This document shows positions 27,783 to 36,464 of a stretch of 64,000 bases of DNA, piece after piece. Numbering within the stretch: position 1 is the first letter of the stretch; each line of letters begins with the position of its first letter. A program made the translations under genes and the position numbers. The notes under the pieces were generated by a model. It ran no database searches. It was not told the origin of the DNA and worked only from the letters and a program-made list of their open reading frames with translations. Source of the DNA: Novosphingobium huizhouense (GTDB taxonomy: Bacteria > Pseudomonadota > Alphaproteobacteria > Sphingomonadales > Sphingomonadaceae); NCBI RefSeq assembly GCF_020179475.1, contig NZ_JAILXZ010000001.1, forward strand, positions 496,001 to 560,000, in the 5' to 3' direction.

Positions 27783-30191
27783 TCAGAACGCGGCGCGGAC
27801 GCGGATGCCGTAGGTGCGCGGGGCGCCCAGGTAGCCGTTGACGTCGCCGGTCTGCAGCGGAGTGGCAAAGCCGTAGGTGAAGTAGGTCTTGTCGAACAGG
27901 TTCTGCACCCAGCCCTCGACGGTCAGGCCCGACTTCGGCAGCTTGAAGCCGAGGTTGGCGTTGACCAGGCTGACCGCGCCCTGCTCGGTGAGCCCGGCGG
28001 TGTTGATCAGCTGGCTCGAGGTGTACTGGTACTGCGCACGCGCGGTCAGGTTGACCGTGTCGCTGATCGGCTTGTCGACGTTCAGCGTCACGTTGCCCGA
28101 CAGCTCGGGGGCGAAGCGGAAGCGCTTGTCCGACAGCACCGGATCGATGTTGGCGTCCTTGCCGAAGTCGGCCTTGGGGATCCAGGTGCCGTCGATCGCC
28201 AGCGTCACGCCGTCGGTCAGCTCGAACAGGTTCTCCAGCTCGACGCCGTAGTCCTTCGCCGACTTGGCGTTGAGCACGGTGAACTGAAGGCCGACGAACT
28301 GCGCCACCTGCAGGTTCGACAGGTCGTAGTAGAACAGCGCGATGTTGGTGCGCGCGCGGCGGTTGAGGTACTGGATCTTGGCGCCGACTTCGAACGCGTT
28401 GACCGTCTCGGGCTTGTAGGTCGGATCCTTCGGAGCCGACAGGCCCGCACGACCGTTCAGGAGGCTCACCGCGATCTGCTGGCTCGGCGACAGCTTGGCG
28501 AAGGCCGCCGCGTTGTTGAGCAGCGTGCCCGCGGCGTTGGCGTCGATGTTGACGCCGCCCGCCTTGAAGCCGCGGTTGTACGTCGCATAGAGCATCACGT
28601 CGTTCACCGGGCGATACTGCAGGCCGAAGGTGCCCGACAGCGCCTTGTTGGTGATCTCGCGATCATAGGCGGGGCTGGGCGCGAGGCCGAGCAGCGTGAA
28701 CAGCTCGGTGCTCGAACCGTTGGGCGATGCGCGGTAGAACGGGTTCGAGAACGAGCCCTGCTTCTTCTCGACCGAGTAGCGCAGGCCCGCGATCACGTTG
28801 ACCTTGTCGCCCACCGCGAAGTCGAGGTGCGCGAAGCCGGCATAGGACTTGGCCTTGCCGCGCATCTTCTCGACCGCCCAGGTGCCGGGCGTGGCATTGG
28901 GCGAGACCGGGCCGAGACCCTGCGAGGCGAGATAGGCGTTGATCCCGGCGAGCGGCCCGGCGAGCAAGGTGCTCCAGTAGGCCTGGCCCTGCGAGGCCCA
29001 GGGCAGCGTGCGGCCCATCTCGAGCTTTTCGTCCGAGAAGAACGCGCCGAACACCGCGTCGGCGTTGAGCGCCTCGATCTTGGTGTTGTAGGTCAGTTCC
29101 TGCGAGAAGAAGCGGCTCGAGAAGTTCTCGTAGTAGCGGAAGATGTCGGCGCCGGTGAAGTCCGGGTCCATGTCCTTCTGGTCGACGGTGAACTTGCGCA
29201 GCGCGGTCACCGACTTGAGCGTCCCGGCGCCCAGACCGAAGTCCATCTGCAGCGTGCCGCCGTAGTCCTCGATCGTCTGGTGGCCGTCGCCGTTGAGCGT
29301 CTGCTCCCAGTCCGACGGGTCCTTCGAAGGCACGACGCCGCCGTTGGCGACCGTCAGGAAGTCGACCAGCGGCTGGGTCGGGCCGTCCTTGAGGTTGGTC
29401 GTCGCATAGCAGCAGTTGCCCGCGCTGTGCGAATAGTCGCCGATCAGGCGGATGGTGACATCGGCCGAGGGTTCGAACAGCAGCTGCGCCTTGACCGCCT
29501 GGGTGGCGTCGTTGTTGAGGTGCTCGCCGTTGGTCGGGTTGGTGTAGAAGCCGTCGCGCTTCGAGGCGAGGCCGGCGACGCGCAGCGCCAGCGTGTCGGT
29601 CAGCGGCACGTTGCCGGCGGCCTTGACGATCAGCGAATCGTAGTTGCCGTAGGTCGCGTCGAACAGGAACTCGGGCCGCGCGGTCGAAGGCTTGGCCGAG
29701 GCCAGCAGCAGCGCGCCGGCGGTGGTGTTCTTGCCGAACAGCGTGCCCTGGGGCCCGCGCAGGACCTGCAGGTTGTCGATGTCGAGGAAGTTCTGCAGCG
29801 CCGCGGCGGCGCGGGTGCGGTAGACGCCGTCGATGAACACGCCGACCGAGCCTTCGAACGAACGGCTGTTGCCGGTCGTACCGAGGCCGCGGATGACGAG
29901 GTTGGCCGACGAGGACGAGATGTTCGACACGCGGAAGGTCACCGACGGGGTGATCGTGCCGATGTTGCTGACGTTGTCGACGCGCGCCTGGGCCAGCGTG
30001 TCCGAATTGGCCGCGGTGATCGCGATCGGCACGTTCTGGAGGTTTTCCGCACGGCGCTGCGCGGTGACGACGATTTCCTGGAGACCGCCGCTGTCGCCCG
30101 CATCCGCCTGCGCGTCCTGCGCAAACACGGGGGTGGCGATAACGGCCGCAACGATTGCGCCAGCGGTGCTGGCGCGCCAGATGCCTTTCAT
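27783..30191 (-). CDS. TonB-dependent receptor
   Basis: An 802-residue outer-membrane receptor for energised uptake. Signal peptide MKGIWRASTAGAIVAAVIAT ends at VFAQ; a TonB-box-like LQEIVVTAQRR follows, then the plug domain (VPIAITAANSDTL; VGVFIDGVYRTR; VLRGPQGTLFGKNTTAGAL) and a 22-strand-type barrel ending TYGIRVRAAF, with C-terminal Phe. The plug motifs are of the class that sphingomonads use for aromatic, terpenoid and other hydrophobic substrates rather than siderophores, which is an inference. A strong terminator follows. It lies divergent from the AraC-type regulator and within the catabolic cluster, so it probably imports that cluster's substrate. Confidence 0.94.
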   Translation of the reverse strand: MKGIWRASTAGAIVAAVIATPVFAQDAQADAGDSGGLQEIVVTAQRRAENLQNVPIAITAANSDTLAQARVDNVSNIGTITPSVTFRVSNISSSSANLVIRGLGTTGNSRSFEGSVGVFIDGVYRTRAAAALQNFLDIDNLQVLRGPQGTLFGKNTTAGALLLASAKPSTARPEFLFDATYGNYDSLIVKAAGNVPLTDTLALRVAGLASKRDGFYTNPTNGEHLNNDATQAVKAQLLFEPSADVTIRLIGDYSHSAGNCCYATTNLKDGPTQPLVDFLTVANGGVVPSKDPSDWEQTLNGDGHQTIEDYGGTLQMDFGLGAGTLKSVTALRKFTVDQKDMDPDFTGADIFRYYENFSSRFFSQELTYNTKIEALNADAVFGAFFSDEKLEMGRTLPWASQGQAYWSTLLAGPLAGINAYLASQGLGPVSPNATPGTWAVEKMRGKAKSYAGFAHLDFAVGDKVNVIAGLRYSVEKKQGSFSNPFYRASPNGSSTELFTLLGLAPSPAYDREITNKALSGTFGLQYRPVNDVMLYATYNRGFKAGGVNIDANAAGTLLNNAAAFAKLSPSQQIAVSLLNGRAGLSAPKDPTYKPETVNAFEVGAKIQYLNRRARTNIALFYYDLSNLQVAQFVGLQFTVLNAKSAKDYGVELENLFELTDGVTLAIDGTWIPKADFGKDANIDPVLSDKRFRFAPELSGNVTLNVDKPISDTVNLTARAQYQYTSSQLINTAGLTEQGAVSLVNANLGFKLPKSGLTVEGWVQNLFDKTYFTYGFATPLQTGDVNGYLGAPRTYGIRVRAAF

Positions 30192-30329
30192 ACTGCTCCC
30201 TTTCGAAAGGCGGGCTCTGGTCAGGGCCCGCCGATGCCACGTGCGCCACCCCTCTTGCCACGGGGGTTGGCTACGCTTGCTTCACTGCGTCAATTCGCCA
30301 GTTAAATCTTGACACATCCCGACAGCATC

Positions 30330-31385
30330 ATGACAAATCGCGTCATGCTCGACTGTCCGATGGCCCATGCGTCTTCCATGCAACAGTTCGTCCGCTTCGC
30401 GCGGATCTCGGGCATCGATCTCAACGCCGTGCTCGACCGCGAGATGCTCGACCTGCTCGCCGCCAGCAGCACCGCCGAAACCGTGCCCGCGCACGCGATG
30501 GTCGACATCATGCAGCTCTGCGCCATCGTCGCGCGGCGGCCCGACATCGGCATCGCCTTCGCGATGTGGTGCAACCTGCGCGGCTACGGCCCGTTGAGCC
30601 TGCTGTGGGACCATTGCCCCACGGTCGAGGATTCGATCCGCATCAGCGCCCGCTTCCTCCATCTCGAAAGCCAGGCGCTGGGCTCGCGCATGGTCGAGCA
30701 GGGCGACGAGATCGTGCTCCAGCAGTTCATCGCCATCCCGGCAAGGTTCGGGGCCAGCCAGTATCTCGAAGCCACGCTCACCCTGCAGATGCGCGTGCTG
30801 CAGCTGATCCTGGGCGAGGACTGGCACCCGTTGCGCATGGAGTTCGACCACCCCGCGCCCTCCAGCGTCGCCTTCCATCGCAACGTGTTCCGCTGTCCGG
30901 TGGCGTTCGGCGCCGACCGCTGCGCGCTGGTGCTCGACCGCGCCGACATGCGCCGCCCCTCGCCCAACGGCAATGCCCACCTCCTCGCCTTTCTCGAACG
31001 CCAGCTCGCCGGCGAGGAGCAGTCGCGGTCGGCGCGCGATGCGGTGCTGCGGGTCGAGCGGATGATCGCCGCCAACCTGTCGAGCGGCGCGGTCACGCTC
31101 GAGACCGTCGCGCAAAGCCTCGCGATCGGGCCGCGCAGCCTGCAGCGCCGCCTCGCCGACCGGGGCGAGACCTTCGCCGGCGTGCTCGAGCGCGTCCGCC
31201 GCCGCGCCGCGCAGGAATATTTCGCCAACGAGCGCAAGCCCAACCTCGCCGAGCTGGCCCACCGCCTCGGCTATGCCGAAGCGAGCGCGGCGAGCCGGTT
31301 CCTGCGCACCAGCATGGGCTGCGGCGCCAAGGTTCTCGCGCGGCGGGCCCACGCGCGCCGCCTCGCCGGCGCGCGCGCGCCGTAA
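30330..31385 (+). CDS. AraC-family transcriptional regulator
   Basis: A 351-residue regulator. The N-terminal region (about residues 30-220) resembles the Arabinose_bd / OruR-type ligand domain, and the C-terminal 100 residues form the double HTH of AraC proteins (VTLETVAQSLAIGPRSLQRRL; LAELAHRLGYAEASAASRFL). The ATG at 30330 is used; other in-frame starts exist at 30309 (TTG), 30345 and 30360 and no ribosome site decides. It is divergent from the TonB receptor with 138 bp between, which makes the receptor its most likely target. The last gene beyond it, enoyl-CoA hydratase, is convergent. Confidence 0.88.
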   Translation: MTNRVMLDCPMAHASSMQQFVRFARISGIDLNAVLDREMLDLLAASSTAETVPAHAMVDIMQLCAIVARRPDIGIAFAMWCNLRGYGPLSLLWDHCPTVEDSIRISARFLHLESQALGSRMVEQGDEIVLQQFIAIPARFGASQYLEATLTLQMRVLQLILGEDWHPLRMEFDHPAPSSVAFHRNVFRCPVAFGADRCALVLDRADMRRPSPNGNAHLLAFLERQLAGEEQSRSARDAVLRVERMIAANLSSGAVTLETVAQSLAIGPRSLQRRLADRGETFAGVLERVRRRAAQEYFANERKPNLAELAHRLGYAEASAASRFLRTSMGCGAKVLARRAHARRLAGARAP

Positions 31386-31392
31386 GCGCCGG

Positions 31393-32175
31393 TCAGGTCG
31401 CGTCGAAGTCCGGCTTGCGCTTGGCGAGGAACGCGCCGATGCCCTCGCGCCCTTCGGCGCCGTCCGCCGCTGCGGCGATCGTCGCCGCCTCGGCCTCGAG
31501 CTGCTCGGCAAGGCCGCGGGTCTGGCCCTCGGCGAGCAGCTTGCGCACCTGCCCCAGCGCGCGGGTCGGCGCCGCCACCAGCTTTGCCGCCACCGCCTCG
31601 GCCTCGGCCGCGAGCGCGTCCGCCGCCACCGTCCGCGTCACGATGCCCAGGCTCGCCGCCTCGGCGGCGCTCACCCGGCGGTTGGTCAGGATCATCTCCT
31701 GCGCCGCGCGCAGGCCGACGAGCCGCGGCAGCAGCCAGCTCATGCCGCCATCGGGGGTCACGCCGATCCCGGTATAGGCCGCGGTGAAGTGCGCCGCCTC
31801 GCTCGCCAGCACGACGTCGCCCAGCAGCGCAAGGCTCAGCCCCGCGCCCGCCGCCGGGCCATGGACCACCACCACCAGCGGCTTGTCCATGCGGGCGAGC
31901 ACCAGCACCGCCTCGTGCAGCACGTCGGCGAGCTTGCGCAGGAAGGCGCCCATCCGGTCGCCCGCCGCGGCAAAGCTGCCGATGTCGCCGCCGACGCAGA
32001 ACATCCGCCCCGCGCCCGACAGCACCACGCAGCGCGCCGCCTCGTCCTGCGCGCAGGCTTTCGCCGCCGCCACCAGGTCCTCGGCAAGGCCCATGTCGAT
32101 CGCGTTGCCCATGTCCGGGCGGCTGAGCACGATGCGGCCGACGCCGCCTTCGATGGTGTGGGTCACGCTCGTCAC
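31393..32175 (-). CDS. Enoyl-CoA hydratase/isomerase
   Basis: A 260-residue crotonase-family protein that would hydrate or isomerise an enoyl-CoA. The oxyanion-hole motifs are GRMFCVGGDIGSF and HGPAAGAGLSLAL. The second catalytic position reads GVTPDGGMSWLLPRLVG; the first Glu of typical hydratases is not obvious, so an isomerase or other crotonase reaction is possible. The start is a GTG overlapping the stop of the APH-type gene by three bases (GTGA). It ends the operon acyl-CoA dehydrogenase - APH-type protein - crotonase. Confidence 0.87.
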   Translation of the reverse strand: MTSVTHTIEGGVGRIVLSRPDMGNAIDMGLAEDLVAAAKACAQDEAARCVVLSGAGRMFCVGGDIGSFAAAGDRMGAFLRKLADVLHEAVLVLARMDKPLVVVVHGPAAGAGLSLALLGDVVLASEAAHFTAAYTGIGVTPDGGMSWLLPRLVGLRAAQEMILTNRRVSAAEAASLGIVTRTVAADALAAEAEAVAAKLVAAPTRALGQVRKLLAEGQTRGLAEQLEAEAATIAAAADGAEGREGIGAFLAKRKPDFDAT

Positions 32176-33236
32176 TTGCACTTCTCCATCGCTTCGCGCG
32201 CCAGCGCGGCGAGCCGCGGGAACGCCTCGGCGCGCTCCTTGGCCTGCGCATTGGTCGCCGTGCCGCGCAGCACGCGCCCCTTGATCCCGTGGAAGATCGC
32301 CGCCAGCCGGAAGAAGTTGAACGCGAGGTAGAAGTCCCAGTTGGGAATGTCCGTCCGCCCGGTCCGCTTGCAGTAGGCCGCGATGTAGTCCGCTTCGGTC
32401 GGCAGCCCCAGCGCCACCGGGTCCTCGCCGCCGATGCCGGCGACGATATCGGCCGGCATGCGGTACATCATCGCATGGTAGGCGAAGTCGGCCAGCGGGT
32501 GGCCCAGCGTCGACAGCTCCCAGTCGAGCACCGCCACCACGCGCGGCTCGGTGGGGTGGAAGATCATGTTGTCGCAGCGAAAATCGCCGTGGACCACGCT
32601 GGTCTCGTCGCCCGCGGGGATCGCCGTCGGCAGCCATTCGACGAGCGCGTCCATGTCCGGATTGCGCCCGGCAAGCTCGTCGTCGAGGTACTGCTTCGAC
32701 CAGCGCCCGATCTGCCGCGCGAAGTAGTTGCCCGGCTTGCCGTAGTCCGCCAGCCCCGCCTTCTCGACGTCGACCGAATGCAGCGCCGCGATCGTCGCGT
32801 TCATCGCATCGTAGTAGGCGGCGCGTTCGGCGAAAGGCACTTGCGTGAAACCCGCGTCCCAGAAGATGCGCCCCTCGACCATCCCCATGACGTAGAACGC
32901 CGAACCGATCACGCTCTCGTCCTCGCAGACGCCGTGGATCGGCGGCACCGGCACCGGCGTGCCGGCCAGCCCGGTCAGCACCCGCGCCTCGCGCAGCACG
33001 TCGTGCGCGCCCTTCAGCAGCGGCCCCGGCGGCTTGCGCCGCATGACATAGGCCGCGCCCGGCGTGGTCAGCTTGTAGGTCGGGTTCGACTGGCCGCCGT
33101 TGAACTGCTCGACGGTGAGCGGCCCGGCAAAGCCCGCCACGTTCGCGTCCATCCAGCGCGCCAGCGCGTCCTGGTCGAATGCGACGCGGACCTGCCCCGC
33201 GCCGCTGTTGGCCTGCGCGACGGCGTCATTCGGCAT
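32172..33236 (-). CDS. APH-family phosphotransferase-like protein (acyl-CoA dehydrogenase associated)
   Basis: A 354-residue kinase-like protein of the group that pairs with acyl-CoA dehydrogenases (as in the ACAD10 fusion of animals). The catalytic loop VVHGDFRCDNMIFH and the metal motif VLDWELSTLG are intact, with an N-lobe FNGGQSNPTYKL and VMRRKPPG. Mammalian ACAD10/11 phosphorylate 4-hydroxyacyl-CoAs so that these can enter beta-oxidation; a similar role here is inferred from the acyl-CoA dehydrogenase directly upstream. The start at 33236 lies inside the end of that gene (11-bp overlap); a start 12 codons earlier is possible. Confidence 0.85.
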   Translation of the reverse strand: MPNDAVAQANSGAGQVRVAFDQDALARWMDANVAGFAGPLTVEQFNGGQSNPTYKLTTPGAAYVMRRKPPGPLLKGAHDVLREARVLTGLAGTPVPVPPIHGVCEDESVIGSAFYVMGMVEGRIFWDAGFTQVPFAERAAYYDAMNATIAALHSVDVEKAGLADYGKPGNYFARQIGRWSKQYLDDELAGRNPDMDALVEWLPTAIPAGDETSVVHGDFRCDNMIFHPTEPRVVAVLDWELSTLGHPLADFAYHAMMYRMPADIVAGIGGEDPVALGLPTEADYIAAYCKRTGRTDIPNWDFYLAFNFFRLAAIFHGIKGRVLRGTATNAQAKERAEAFPRLAALAREAMEKCK

Positions 33237-34413
33237 GGGCGTGCTTCCAGTCGCGACGGATCTTCTTGGCAAGGCTCCACTTGTGGACCTCGGTCGGGCC
33301 GTCGTAGATGCGGAAGGCGCGGATTTCGCGGAACATCGTCTCGACGATGGTCTTGTCGGTCACGCCGGTGCCGCCCATCACCTGCACGCACTTGTCGGCG
33401 ACGCGCATCAGCGCCTCGGACACCGCGACCTTGGTCATCGAGCTTTCGACCGTGCCCAGCGATCCGGTGTCGAGCACGCTGGCGCACCAGTCGATCATCA
33501 GCTCGCACTGCTTGAGGTCGATCATGTTCTCGGCGAGCATGAAGCCCACGCCCTCGTGGTCGATCAGCGTCTTGCCGAAGGCCATGCGCCGGTTGGCATA
33601 GTCGCTGGCGATTTCCTGCGCGCGGATGCAGCCGCCGAGCCAGCGCATGCAGTGCGACAGGCGGGCAGGCGACAGGCGGATCTGCGCATACTTGAAGCCC
33701 TCGCCGGCATCGCCAAGCATCTGGTCGGCGGGCACGCGCAGGTTGTCGATGGTGATCTCGGCATGGCTGCCGGGCATCGAGCTGTCGATGGTGTTGGGCA
33801 CGCGCGTGATCTGGATCGCCGGGTCGGGCAGGTCGACGAGGAACATGCACGCGCCGCCCTTGCTGTCGGGATCTTCCGACTTCGCCATGACGATGCCGAC
33901 CTTCGCGCCTTCGGCGCCGGTGATGAACGCCTTCTTGCCGTTGATCACCCAGTGGTTGCCGTCCTTGCGGCAGGTGGTCAGCATCATCGAGGGGTCCGCG
34001 CCCGCACCGTTCATGTCCGCCGGTTCGGTCATGAAGAACGCCGAGCGCGCCGCGCCCGAAACCAGCGGCTGCAGGAAACGCTCCTTGAGGTGGGGGCTGC
34101 CGACCTTGCCGATCAGGTACATGTTGCCCTCGTCGGGCGCCTGGGTGTTGCAGGCGAGCATGCCGAGCGGGGTCAGGCCCGACTTGATCAGGATCACCGC
34201 GGTCTCGCGCTGGTTGAAGTGGCCGCCTTCGGGCTTGATGTGCGGGGTCAGCACGCCTGCCGCGCGCGCCAGGCCGCGCAGCTCCTGCACCAGTTCGTCG
34301 GTCGGCGCGCCATGGTAGTCGCGGCGGGGGTCCTGCTCATAGGGGAACACCACGTCGCGCACGAACTTTTCGACACGCGCGGCCATCTCCAGCGCTTCGC
34401 TGCTGATCGTCAT
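33226..34413 (-). CDS. Acyl-CoA dehydrogenase (ACAD10/11-like)
   Basis: A 395-residue FAD flavoprotein that introduces a double bond into an acyl-CoA. FAD-binding motifs SAFFMTEPADMNGAGADP and HWVINGKKAFITGA, the RMAFGKTL segment and the C-terminal FRIYDGPTEVHKWSLAKKI with the base Glu are all there. This motif set is typical of the branch that travels with an APH-type gene and is used for hydroxylated or branched chains. It starts the three-gene operon, with the TTAATCG palindrome 20 bases before the start codon. Confidence 0.92.
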   Translation of the reverse strand: MTISSEALEMAARVEKFVRDVVFPYEQDPRRDYHGAPTDELVQELRGLARAAGVLTPHIKPEGGHFNQRETAVILIKSGLTPLGMLACNTQAPDEGNMYLIGKVGSPHLKERFLQPLVSGAARSAFFMTEPADMNGAGADPSMMLTTCRKDGNHWVINGKKAFITGAEGAKVGIVMAKSEDPDSKGGACMFLVDLPDPAIQITRVPNTIDSSMPGSHAEITIDNLRVPADQMLGDAGEGFKYAQIRLSPARLSHCMRWLGGCIRAQEIASDYANRRMAFGKTLIDHEGVGFMLAENMIDLKQCELMIDWCASVLDTGSLGTVESSMTKVAVSEALMRVADKCVQVMGGTGVTDKTIVETMFREIRAFRIYDGPTEVHKWSLAKKIRRDWKHAHAE

Positions 34414-34433
34414 CCTGCCCTCAACCCTTCATA

Positions 34434-34449
34434 TTAATCGGACGATTAA
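34434..34449. promoter_or_regulatory. Palindromic operator upstream of the acyl-CoA dehydrogenase operon
   Basis: TTAATCG-GA-CGATTAA has perfect 7-base arms around a 2-base centre. It is the near twin of the site at 27659-27674. Lying only 20 bases before the start codon, it would overlap the transcript start or leader and fits a repressor site. Confidence 0.65.
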
Positions 34450-34509
34450 ACGCATCGTCCATAGGCGGGTGGCGATGATCCGCCAACCCGCCTTGTGGCC
34501 GGCTTCCGC

Positions 34510-35271
34510 CTACTTCGCCGCCATGCGGATCGCGCCGTCGAGGCGAATCGTCTCGGCGTTGATCATCGGGTTCTCGATGATCGACTGGGCGAGCTGCGCA
34601 TATTCCTCGGGCTTGCCCAGGCGGCTCGGGAACGGCACCTGCTTGCCCAGCGAATCCTGCGCCTCCTGCGGCAGCGAGGCGAGCATCGGCGTCCAGAAGA
34701 TGCCCGGCGCGATCGTGTTGACGCGGATGCCATAGCGCGCGAACTCGCGCGCGATCGGCAGCGCCATGCCGTGCACGCCGGCCTTCGAAGCGGCATAGGC
34801 TGCCTGGCCGACCTGGCCTTCGAACGCTGCGACCGAGGCGGTGTTGATGATCACGCCGCGTTCCTCGCCCACCAGTTCGGCGTCGAAGATGCGCGCGGCG
34901 AACTTCGACAGCACGTTGAACGTGCCGATCAGGTTGATGTTCACGATTCTGGCAAAGTCGGCGAGCGCGATCGCGCTGCCGTCGCGGTTGATCACCTTGG
35001 CCGGCGGGGCGATCCCGGCGCAATTGACCAGGATGCGCGCCTTGCCGTGCGCCGCTTCGGCGGCTTCGAGCCCGGCCGCGACCGACGCTTCGTCTGTCAC
35101 ATTGACCGAGTAGAACTTGCCCCCGATCTCCTTGGCGTGGGCTTCGCCGGCCTCGGCATTGAGGTCGAACAGCGCGACCTTGGCGCCGAGCGAGGCGAGC
35201 CGCGCCGCCGTTGCCGCGCCGAGCCCCGAGGCGCCGCCGGTCACGACCGCGGCAAGTCCGTTGATCTGCAT
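34510..35271 (-). CDS. 3-hydroxyacyl-CoA dehydrogenase type-2-like SDR
   Basis: A 253-residue SDR with TGGASGLG, the NCAGIAP loop and catalytic YAASK. The pattern MQINGLAAVVTGGASGLG...VNINLIGTFNVL...APGIFWTPML matches the HSD10/3-hydroxyacyl-CoA dehydrogenase type-2 group, which oxidises 3-hydroxyacyl-CoA in degradation of fatty acids, isoleucine or steroids. It is separated from the acyl-CoA dehydrogenase operon by 96 bp and lies divergent from the TetR gene, which probably controls it. Confidence 0.9.
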   Translation of the reverse strand: MQINGLAAVVTGGASGLGAATAARLASLGAKVALFDLNAEAGEAHAKEIGGKFYSVNVTDEASVAAGLEAAEAAHGKARILVNCAGIAPPAKVINRDGSAIALADFARIVNINLIGTFNVLSKFAARIFDAELVGEERGVIINTASVAAFEGQVGQAAYAASKAGVHGMALPIAREFARYGIRVNTIAPGIFWTPMLASLPQEAQDSLGKQVPFPSRLGKPEEYAQLAQSIIENPMINAETIRLDGAIRMAAK

Positions 35272-35296
35272 ATGCGAACTCCAATTCGAAAAAATC

Positions 35297-35308
35297 TACT
35301 CACGAGTA
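35297..35308. promoter_or_regulatory. TetR-type operator in the divergent promoter region
   Basis: TACTC-AC-GAGTA is a perfect 5-base inverted repeat. For the TetR gene, TTCGAA (35285) and TATATT (35307) are 16 bases apart; for the SDR on the minus strand, TTGACG (35336-35331) and CAATAT (35313-35308) are 17 apart. The operator overlaps both -10 regions, as expected for an autoregulating repressor that controls its divergent neighbour. Confidence 0.55.
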
Positions 35309-35327
35309 TATTGCATTCGCCCCGGTA

Positions 35328-35981
35328 GTGCGTCAATCGAAAGCCGTGAACGAACCGCCTGCCCAAAAGGCCAAGTCGCCCTTCCCGGACGCCGCCCAGC
35401 GCAAGGCGGCGCGCGAGGCCAAGCGCGAGGCGGTGCTGCTGGCGGCGGTCAGGATGTTCAACGAACGCGGCTTCCATGCGACCTCGCTCGACGACGTCGC
35501 ATTGAGCCTCGGGGTGTCCAAGCCGACGATCTACCACTACCTCGGCAACAAGGATCAGGTGCTGCTCGAATGCGTGTCGATCGGCCTCGCGCAGTTGCAG
35601 CAGGCCGCCGAAGAGGCCCGCCGGCTTCCGGGAGCGGGGATCGACCGGCTGCGGACCTTCCTCGAACGCTATGCGCAAGTGAACATGGACGACTTCGGCC
35701 GCTGCGTGATCCGCACCGGCGAGGAGCTGCTCTCGCCGGCCAGCGCCGCGCGCTTCCGGGCAAAGAAGCGCGAGATCGACGATGCCCTGCGCGCGCTGAT
35801 CGAGGAAGGCGTGGCCGACGGCACCGTCGCCGCGCCCGATGCGCGCCTGCTCGCCTTCACCCTTGCCGGCGCGCTCAACTGGCCGGCCCGCTGGTTCGAC
35901 CCGGCGGGTCCGATGTCCCGCGAGGACGCCGCGCGGGCGATGGTCGACGTCCTCCTGCAGGGATTCGCCCCGCGCCCCTGA
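35328..35981 (+). CDS. TetR-family transcriptional regulator
   Basis: A 217-residue regulator. The N-terminal HTH is MFNERGFHATSLDDVALSLG-VSKPTIYHYLGNKDQVL, typical of TetR; the C-terminal helical domain is the ligand and dimer part, with the LLAFTLAGALNWPARWFDP pattern seen in fatty-acid-type regulators of this family. The start is a GTG at 35328; another GTG at 35346 is possible. It is divergent from the HSD10-like SDR with a palindrome between them. An acyl-CoA ligand is a reasonable inference. Confidence 0.88.
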   Translation: MRQSKAVNEPPAQKAKSPFPDAAQRKAAREAKREAVLLAAVRMFNERGFHATSLDDVALSLGVSKPTIYHYLGNKDQVLLECVSIGLAQLQQAAEEARRLPGAGIDRLRTFLERYAQVNMDDFGRCVIRTGEELLSPASAARFRAKKREIDDALRALIEEGVADGTVAAPDARLLAFTLAGALNWPARWFDPAGPMSREDAARAMVDVLLQGFAPRP

Positions 35982-36000
35982 CCCGTGCTAAGCCTCGGAA

Positions 36001-36420
36001 ATGAAAAACCTATCCTGCCCTAACCTGACCTGCCATTGCGGCGCGATCTCAGTCACCATCGACACCCGCCCCGACTTCGTCTTCGCCTGCAACTGCTCGC
36101 TCTGCCGCAAGACCGGCGCGCGCTGGGGCTACTTCGCCCCCGAACAGGTGCAGATCACGGGCCAGCCCACCCGCTACCGCCGCACCGACAAGCCCGATCC
36201 CTCCGCCGAGATCGCCTTCTGCCCGACCTGCGGCGCGACCACCCACTTCACCCTCACCGAAAGCGCCATCGCCGCGCACGGCAACACGATGATGGGCGTC
36301 AACATGGCCCTTCTCCCCGAAAGCGACCTCGCCGGCATCGAGCTGCGCTACCCCGACGGCGCCAACTGGGACGGCGCCAGCCCCTTCGACTACGTCCGCC
36401 CGCCGCGCGTGCTGGGTTGA
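36001..36420 (+). CDS. GFA-family (glutathione-dependent formaldehyde-activating-like) protein
   Basis: A 139-residue CENP-V/GFA fold protein with the zinc-binding motifs CHCG, CNCSLCRK and CPTCG in the usual order. The founding member was reported to speed up formation of S-hydroxymethylglutathione, but for most members the role is unknown. It is 19 bp after the TetR gene on the same strand and may be read through from it. No glutathione gene is nearby. Confidence 0.88.
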   Translation: MKNLSCPNLTCHCGAISVTIDTRPDFVFACNCSLCRKTGARWGYFAPEQVQITGQPTRYRRTDKPDPSAEIAFCPTCGATTHFTLTESAIAAHGNTMMGVNMALLPESDLAGIELRYPDGANWDGASPFDYVRPPRVLG

Positions 36421-36464
36421 GCGCGGCTTGCCGGGAAGGCGGGACCTGCGCATAGTTCCGCCCG

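Noticed and set aside
31393..32178. Calling the crotonase-family protein a specific methylglutaconyl-CoA hydratase for the leucine pathway
   Set aside because: It sits in another operon 6 kb from ivd, coupled to an ACAD10-like pair, and its catalytic Glu pattern is not clear.
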